From: Candidatus Desantisbacteria bacterium CG1_02_49_89
GTDB lineage: Bacteria > Desantisbacteria > UBA1551
NCBI GenBank assembly: GCA_001871075.1
Contig: MNUP01000112.1
Span: 1-22,610, forward strand
Direction of reading: 5' to 3'
Length of the DNA: 22,610 nt
A program made the position numbers and the translations under genes. The notes beneath the pieces were generated by a model. That model was not told the DNA's origin. It was given only the letters and a program-made list of their open reading frames with translations, and did no database searches. Positions within the stretch are counted from its first letter, which is position 1. Each line of letters starts with the position of its first letter. Below, piece by piece: positions 22,546 to 22,610 of the stretch.

Positions 22546-22610
22546 TGTGGTGTTACATAAATCCCTTGACATTTGATTCTGCTTTGAGTTGTCATTGCGA
22601 GCGACCAAAG
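22542..22610. mobile_element. Second, tandem copy of the MITE, cut by the window edge
   Basis: The first 69 nt of the element repeat head-to-tail with a period of 166 bp and one substitution (C22388 versus T22554). The junction shares one CTAG and forms a perfect 20-bp palindrome at 22534-22553. Confidence 0.8.

Noticed and set aside
22140-22610. Missing dppF or binding-protein gene in the last 470 nt
   Set aside because: All frames are short and the stretch is accounted for by repeats and the MITE.

Overview
Bacterial chromosomal window with compact operons and short, very repeat-rich spacers. A PorV/UPF0164-type outer-membrane protein at the left edge, sensor kinases with periplasmic domains, a TTG-started rpsU followed by yqeY, an archaeal-type phosphoglycerate mutase (apgM) beside gap-pgk-tpiA and strong SD sites (GGAGG) suggest a Gram-negative-type bacterium, probably from an uncultivated lineage such as Omnitrophota, Elusimicrobiota or a similar candidate phylum. 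This placement is inference from gene style; no rRNA or tRNA is present.

Layout. 1-4200 (+): end of an outer-membrane protein gene with a terminator; a strong promoter; a cytoplasmic receiver-histidine kinase; a membrane kinase with a periplasmic SBP_bac_3 sensor. 4383-8586 (-): a convergent cluster transcribed from a promoter near 8675-8703, in the order membrane-anchored transglutaminase-like protein, ABC ATPase, ABC-2-type permease. 8797-12365 (+): dNTPase (dgt), a 53-residue membrane peptide, ComF-like phosphoribosyltransferase, aspartate kinase with an apparent internal start for a beta subunit. 12624-17165 (+): lower glycolysis (apgM, gap, pgk, tpiA). 17297-17973: rpsU-yqeY with ATGA overlap. 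18099-22139: a divergent Nif3-like protein coupled to dppB, then dppC and dppD. The substrate-binding protein and DppF are not in the window. 22140-22610: gene-free, repeat-filled, ending in a tandem MITE.

The most unusual layer is between the genes. Almost every spacer holds a short degenerate tandem array of 7-mers (sometimes 8-10-mers). Each spacer has its own word, and in several the words appear in direct orientation on one side of an AT-rich loop and reverse-complemented on the other, so the spacer could fold into a long imperfect hairpin. Superimposed are families of compact palindromes (for example TCAGGGCT-NN-AGCCCTGA, four copies) and a 166-bp MITE with 13-bp terminal inverted repeats. 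Several protein ends (receiver kinase C-terminus, ComF N-terminus, ApgM C-terminus, ABC ATPase C-terminus, permease start) are encoded inside these repeats. The genes themselves are mostly recognisable housekeeping or transport families; the spacer repeat system is the best candidate for something poorly described.
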